DNA from: Arthrobacter sp. B1I2
GTDB lineage: Bacteria; Actinomycetota; Actinomycetes; Actinomycetales; Micrococcaceae
Direction of reading: 5' to 3'
DNA length: 64,000 nt
Assembly (NCBI RefSeq): GCF_030816485.1
Contig: NZ_JAUSYC010000001.1
Coordinates: 3,162,001 to 3,226,000 of the forward strand
A program made the position numbers and the translations under genes. Below, one piece after another: positions 60,825-64,000 of this stretch. The stretch's first letter is position 1. The number at the start of each line of letters is the position of its first letter. The notes under the pieces are model-generated. The model saw nothing but the letters and a program-made list of their open reading frames with translations. It did no database searches and was not told the DNA's origin.

Positions 60825-61949
60825 ATGGGCAATACTCAAGCACGACCGGATGTACGGTGGGCTCGGGGGACCCAACTTCTCAAACAATCGGTGGCGGGAC
60901 TCTCCGCTGCCTTCGCGGCGCAGCGGCTGCAGTTGGCTGCCAAAGCCGCGCTGGCCGCGGGTCTGGCATTCGCGATTGCGCCGCTTATGCCGGGCGCCGC
61001 CTCCCACTACGCGTACTACGCGCCGCTGGGCGCACTGGTGGCCATGTACCACAACGTGGCCGGATCGGTTCGCCAGGGAACCCAGGCCCTTGCGGGGCTG
61101 GCGATGGGAATCGGCCTTGCCTTCGTTCTGGTCAGCATTACCCACCCGTCACCGTTGACGGTGGCCCTGTTCATGGGAATCGGCGTGCTCCTGGGCGGCT
61201 TGCCGGGAATCGGATCAGGCAGTGACTGGATTCCGACGGCGGCCCTTCTGGTCCTGCTGGTCGGTGGCAGTAATGCCGAGGATTTTTCGTATGGATACCT
61301 GGTGCAAATGGCTGCAGGGGTGGCGGTGGGAATCTCCGTTAATTTCCTGATCTTTCCGCCGCTGCACCTGAACGCAGCCGCTTCCAGCCTGGCCGACCTA
61401 CGGCTCGCCCTTGGCAGGCAGCTGACGGACATGGGCGCGGCCCTCAAGGAGAAGTGGCCTCCGGAACACGAGGATTGGTCGCGCAGGTCGGACGAACTGG
61501 CTGAGGCAGCAAGGTCGGTGCGGCACCTGGTCAAGGAAGCCGACGCGAGCCGCCGGGCCAATCCCCGGCGGAAGCTGCACCCGCGTGACGTGGACCAGGA
61601 CTACCGTGACCTGCAGGACCTGGAACGCGTCACGTTTCACATCCAGGACATGACGGATGTGCTTTCCGATGTGATCTGGGAAGACGACGTGCCTTATGCC
61701 ATTCCGCTGCAGGACAACGAACCGCTGGCGGATGCGGTCACCGCAACGGGTGAGTTGCTGTCCGTTCGCTCCGAGGACGACAAGCAGGCGTGGAAAGATG
61801 CCTACGGTGCTGCCGAAGCGGCGGTGGAAGCCTGTATGGCCGCCACCGCCGGAAGGCCGGCAGCACAGGGAACGGTCCCTGCATCCGAATCAGTTCTCCT
61901 GAGCCTCCACCGGATCCTGCGGGCCGTCCGGCCGAAGGACGAAGCCTGA
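60825..61949 (+). CDS. FUSC-like aromatic acid exporter family protein
   Basis: A 374-residue membrane protein: about six hydrophobic segments in the first 170 residues (LAAKAALAAGLAFAIAPLMP, GALVAMYHNVAGS, ALAGLAMGIGLAFVLVSI, ALLVLLVGGS, GVAVGISVNFLIFPPL), then a long charged cytoplasmic helical domain. This is the layout of FUSC/ArAE-type proteins. The substrate is unknown. TACTGT ends seven bases before the ATG: a leaderless-type start. Confidence 0.82.
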   Translation: MGNTQARPDVRWARGTQLLKQSVAGLSAAFAAQRLQLAAKAALAAGLAFAIAPLMPGAASHYAYYAPLGALVAMYHNVAGSVRQGTQALAGLAMGIGLAFVLVSITHPSPLTVALFMGIGVLLGGLPGIGSGSDWIPTAALLVLLVGGSNAEDFSYGYLVQMAAGVAVGISVNFLIFPPLHLNAAASSLADLRLALGRQLTDMGAALKEKWPPEHEDWSRRSDELAEAARSVRHLVKEADASRRANPRRKLHPRDVDQDYRDLQDLERVTFHIQDMTDVLSDVIWEDDVPYAIPLQDNEPLADAVTATGELLSVRSEDDKQAWKDAYGAAEAAVEACMAATAGRPAAQGTVPASESVLLSLHRILRAVRPKDEA

Positions 61950-61965
61950 CACCCAGCGCCGCAGG

Positions 61966-62877
61966 CTAAAGGGCGGAAACCGTCCCGCTGAAATGGCGGC
62001 GCCCGGAGCGGGGACTCCAGGCCACAAAGCCGGAGTGCTTCCACGCCCCGGAGGCGCTTTGTTCGGACCCGATTTCCAGTGCAACCCGGGAGGGCAGGAA
62101 CACCGGGGCGTCGAACTCCACGTCCCACGAGAAAGAGTCGCCGCGGGCAGGGCCAACATCTGCGAGCGCGCGGGAGGCCAGGTACATCCCGTGTGCTATC
62201 GATCGCCGCATGCCCAGGGCCTTGGCTGAGAGCACACTCAGGTGGATCGGGTTGAAATCTCCTGATACTGCAGCGTAGGCACGGCCGGTGTCGACGCCAA
62301 GATGCCACAGGGCTGTTGGGTCCGGTGCTGTGAAGTCGGGCCTCGGTGGAATGGCGGCGGGTTTGTCGATCCCCGGCAGGAACACTCCCTTGGCGAGGTA
62401 GGTGGAGACTCCGCGCCAATGCACATCCTCCGAACCCGCACGGCGAACTTCCGCCACGACGTCTACCTGCGTACCCGCGCGGTGGCCGCGGAGGTTTTCC
62501 ACCCTGGCGGTCATATCCAAAGCGTCTGTGAAGACCAGCGGAGACCTCTGCTCAACGCTGTTGCGCAGGTGGATCATGCCCAGCAGGGGAAGCGGGAAGT
62601 CGTCGCGGTTCAGGATGCTCATGGCCAGCGGGAATGCGATGGCGTGGATGAAACCGGCAGGCAGGACATCACTGGCTGTCTCACCAATCAGGTGCTGGTA
62701 GGCCGTGAGATTTTCGACGCCCACCGTCACGCCCCTGACCTCGTGGCTCTCGGCCGGGAGGACCGCGGAGTCATGGGTTCCCAGGAGCCTGCGCCTTGCC
62801 GCCTGTGCGGCGGCGTTGACGTAGAGCTTGGACAAAGACGGCATCTCGGCCAGGATCACCGGTTGCAGGGCCGTCAT
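61966..62877 (-). CDS. MaoC-like acyl dehydratase
   Basis: A 303-residue double-hotdog protein of the MaoC/(R)-hydratase family. The hydratase signature GDFNPIHLS...IAHGMYLAS lies in the C-terminal half; the N-terminal hotdog (VGVENLTAYQHLIGETASDV) is degenerate. It likely hydrates enoyl thioesters. The start is ATG 62877, overlapping the FabG-type stop as ATGA; the longer frame to 63306 is a shadow of that gene. Confidence 0.87.
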   Translation of the reverse strand: MTALQPVILAEMPSLSKLYVNAAAQAARRRLLGTHDSAVLPAESHEVRGVTVGVENLTAYQHLIGETASDVLPAGFIHAIAFPLAMSILNRDDFPLPLLGMIHLRNSVEQRSPLVFTDALDMTARVENLRGHRAGTQVDVVAEVRRAGSEDVHWRGVSTYLAKGVFLPGIDKPAAIPPRPDFTAPDPTALWHLGVDTGRAYAAVSGDFNPIHLSVLSAKALGMRRSIAHGMYLASRALADVGPARGDSFSWDVEFDAPVFLPSRVALEIGSEQSASGAWKHSGFVAWSPRSGRRHFSGTVSAL

Positions 62878-64000
62878 GCCCCCACCAGGTTTTGCCCGCA
62901 CACCCGCAGCACCTCCCCGTTGATTCCGCCTGCGGCGTCGCTGGCCAGGAAGGCGATGGTCTCGGCGACGTCGGACGGCAGGCCACCCTGCTGCAGCGAG
63001 TTCAGCCGCCGTGCCACTTCGCGGACGGCAAAGGGAATGCGGGCTGTCATTTCGGTTTCGATGAACCCGGGGGCGACGGCGTTGATGGTGCCGCCACGGG
63101 AGGCGAGCAGCGGGGCGCTTGCACGGACCATTCCCATGACTCCCCCCTTGGACGCCGCATAGTTGGTTTGCCCCCGGTTGCCGGCGATGCCGCTGGTGGA
63201 GGCAACAGAGACGATACGCGGCGACGACCGGAAGTGTTCCGAGCCCAGCAGTGCCTCGTTGATCCGGAGCTGGGCGGCGATGTTGATGTTGATGACCTGG
63301 TTCCACCGGGCCTGGTCCATGTTGGCCAGCAGCTTGTCCCGCGTGACGCCGGCGTTGTGCACCACGATGTCCAGCCGCCCGTGCCGCTGCACAGCATGGT
63401 CGATGATCCGCCGGCCCGCGTCCGGGCTGGTGATGTCCAGCTGCAGGGCCGTGGCCCGCACCTCGTTGGCCACGGTTGCCAGCTGGTCTCCCGCTGCCGG
63501 AACGTCCACCAGGATCAGTGTGGCGCCGTCGCGGTGCAGCGTACGGGCAATCTGGGCCCCGATGCCGCGGGCAGCGCCCGTTACTACGGCCACTTTTCCT
63601 GCCAGTGGCTGTTCCGGGTCGGCGGGAAGCACGCCGTCCTCCGTCGAGACCGTCAGGAACTGTCCGTCCACGAACGCTGAACGGCCTGAGAGGAAGAACC
63701 TGATGGCGCCAAGTGCACTCGGGCTGGTGGACGTGGTGCCCTCAGCAAGGAGTACACCGTTACCCGTTGCTCCGGCCCGAAGCTCCTTGGCCAGGGACCG
63801 CAGGAAGCCGTCCACGCCCTGGCGTGCTGCTGCAGCTTCGGGTGAAGACGCCTCCGCAGCCGGGCGGGACAGCGTGATCACGCGGCCGCCGGCCCGCAGG
63901 TCGCGGAGGGAACCTGCGGCTGCCAGCACCGGCTTTTCCAGGTCCGCCGGGTGCTCAACGCCGTCGAGGACCAGGATGATGGCGCCCAGCTTTTCGGCCG
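62874..64000 (-). CDS. FabG4-type 3-oxoacyl-thioester reductase, partial
   Basis: The last 375 or so residues of a short-chain dehydrogenase; the frame stays open to the window edge. An N-terminal Rossmann-like domain (AEKLGAIILVLDGVEHPADL...) precedes a canonical one with TGAARGIG, NAG and the YAASKGG catalytic pair. This two-domain form is the high-molecular-weight FabG4 type. With the overlapping MaoC gene it makes a reductase-dehydratase pair for fatty-acid-like chains. Confidence 0.92.
   Translation of the reverse strand, partial: AEKLGAIILVLDGVEHPADLEKPVLAAAGSLRDLRAGGRVITLSRPAAEASSPEAAAARQGVDGFLRSLAKELRAGATGNGVLLAEGTTSTSPSALGAIRFFLSGRSAFVDGQFLTVSTEDGVLPADPEQPLAGKVAVVTGAARGIGAQIARTLHRDGATLILVDVPAAGDQLATVANEVRATALQLDITSPDAGRRIIDHAVQRHGRLDIVVHNAGVTRDKLLANMDQARWNQVININIAAQLRINEALLGSEHFRSSPRIVSVASTSGIAGNRGQTNYAASKGGVMGMVRASAPLLASRGGTINAVAPGFIETEMTARIPFAVREVARRLNSLQQGGLPSDVAETIAFLASDAAGGINGEVLRVCGQNLVGA

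Noticed and set aside
62878..63306. N-terminal extension of the MaoC frame
   Set aside because: Lies wholly inside the FabG4 gene; ATG 62877 overlaps that gene's stop in a normal coupled arrangement.
1..64000. CRISPR array, restriction system, retron or other defence locus
   Set aside because: No regularly spaced repeats and no nuclease, methyltransferase or reverse-transcriptase signatures were seen apart from the tRNA methyltransferase TrmI and the decayed EEP-type gene.

Overview
The window comes from a high-GC actinobacterium, most likely the Arthrobacter/Pseudarthrobacter group (Micrococcaceae). The evidence is a complete Pup-proteasome locus, a PafB-PafC fusion protein, the mycothiol ligase MshC, RbpA, actinobacterial families such as DUF4193 and DUF5703, and many starts that look leaderless (TAnnnT six or seven bases before ATG/GTG). 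The assignment rests on gene content and recalled family features; no database search was possible.

Region 1 (1-28,900) is conserved core. A partial SPFH/band-7 protein and rbpA lie on the plus strand. A long block then reads on the minus strand. In transcription order it runs: HAD hydrolase, M50 site-2 protease with CBS domains, trmI, mpa/arc, dop, pup, prcB, prcA, pafA, an FKBP lipoprotein, a cytosolic FKBP, pafBC, a small membrane protein, tatA, tatC, helY, an amidohydrolase and ppm1. Pup is conjugated by PafA; its terminal Gln is deamidated by Dop, which also removes Pup; Mpa unfolds pupylated substrates into the PrcA/PrcB core; PafBC is the DNA-damage regulator usually linked to this locus. 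Beyond it lie a PAC2 protein, mshC, uppP, an aldo/keto reductase, two small conserved proteins, an acyl-CoA dehydrogenase and an M20 peptidase.

Region 2 (28,909-about 51,100) is accessory. It begins at tRNA-Leu(GAG), directly followed by a truncated integrase. It carries one intact functional module, a LacI-type regulator followed by an ABC sugar importer (no ATPase gene) and a GH42 beta-galactosidase. The regulator has two copies of a palindromic operator, one over its promoter and one over its first codons. The rest is a mosaic of decayed genes: a lipoprotein, an unknown ORF with four lesions, a serine recombinase fused to a foreign signal peptide, a nuclease-like protein with two frameshifts, helicase-associated fragments and an ABC-2 permease fragment. 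Between them are small intact genes: a duplicated SnoaL-like cassette, tiny arginine-tailed membrane proteins, lipoproteins, a serine hydrolase, PspA and a few hypotheticals. A stem-loop with a conserved loop occurs four times, once just after a csbD remnant.

Region 3 (51,106-64,000) returns to core-like content: a YqeY protein, a phospholipase D-like protein, a quinone oxidoreductase, two family-9 glycosyltransferases, a DUF4193 zinc-ribbon protein, an M50 peptidase, a xi-class GST-like reductase, a serine hydrolase, a FUSC-like membrane protein, and a MaoC dehydratase overlapping a FabG4-type reductase that runs off the end.

I did not find a clearly new defence or mobile system. The most useful leads are the autoregulated leaderless sugar operon, the tRNA-anchored decayed island, the repeated stem-loop/SnoaL cassette, and small genes and pseudogenes that a standard gene caller would miss.
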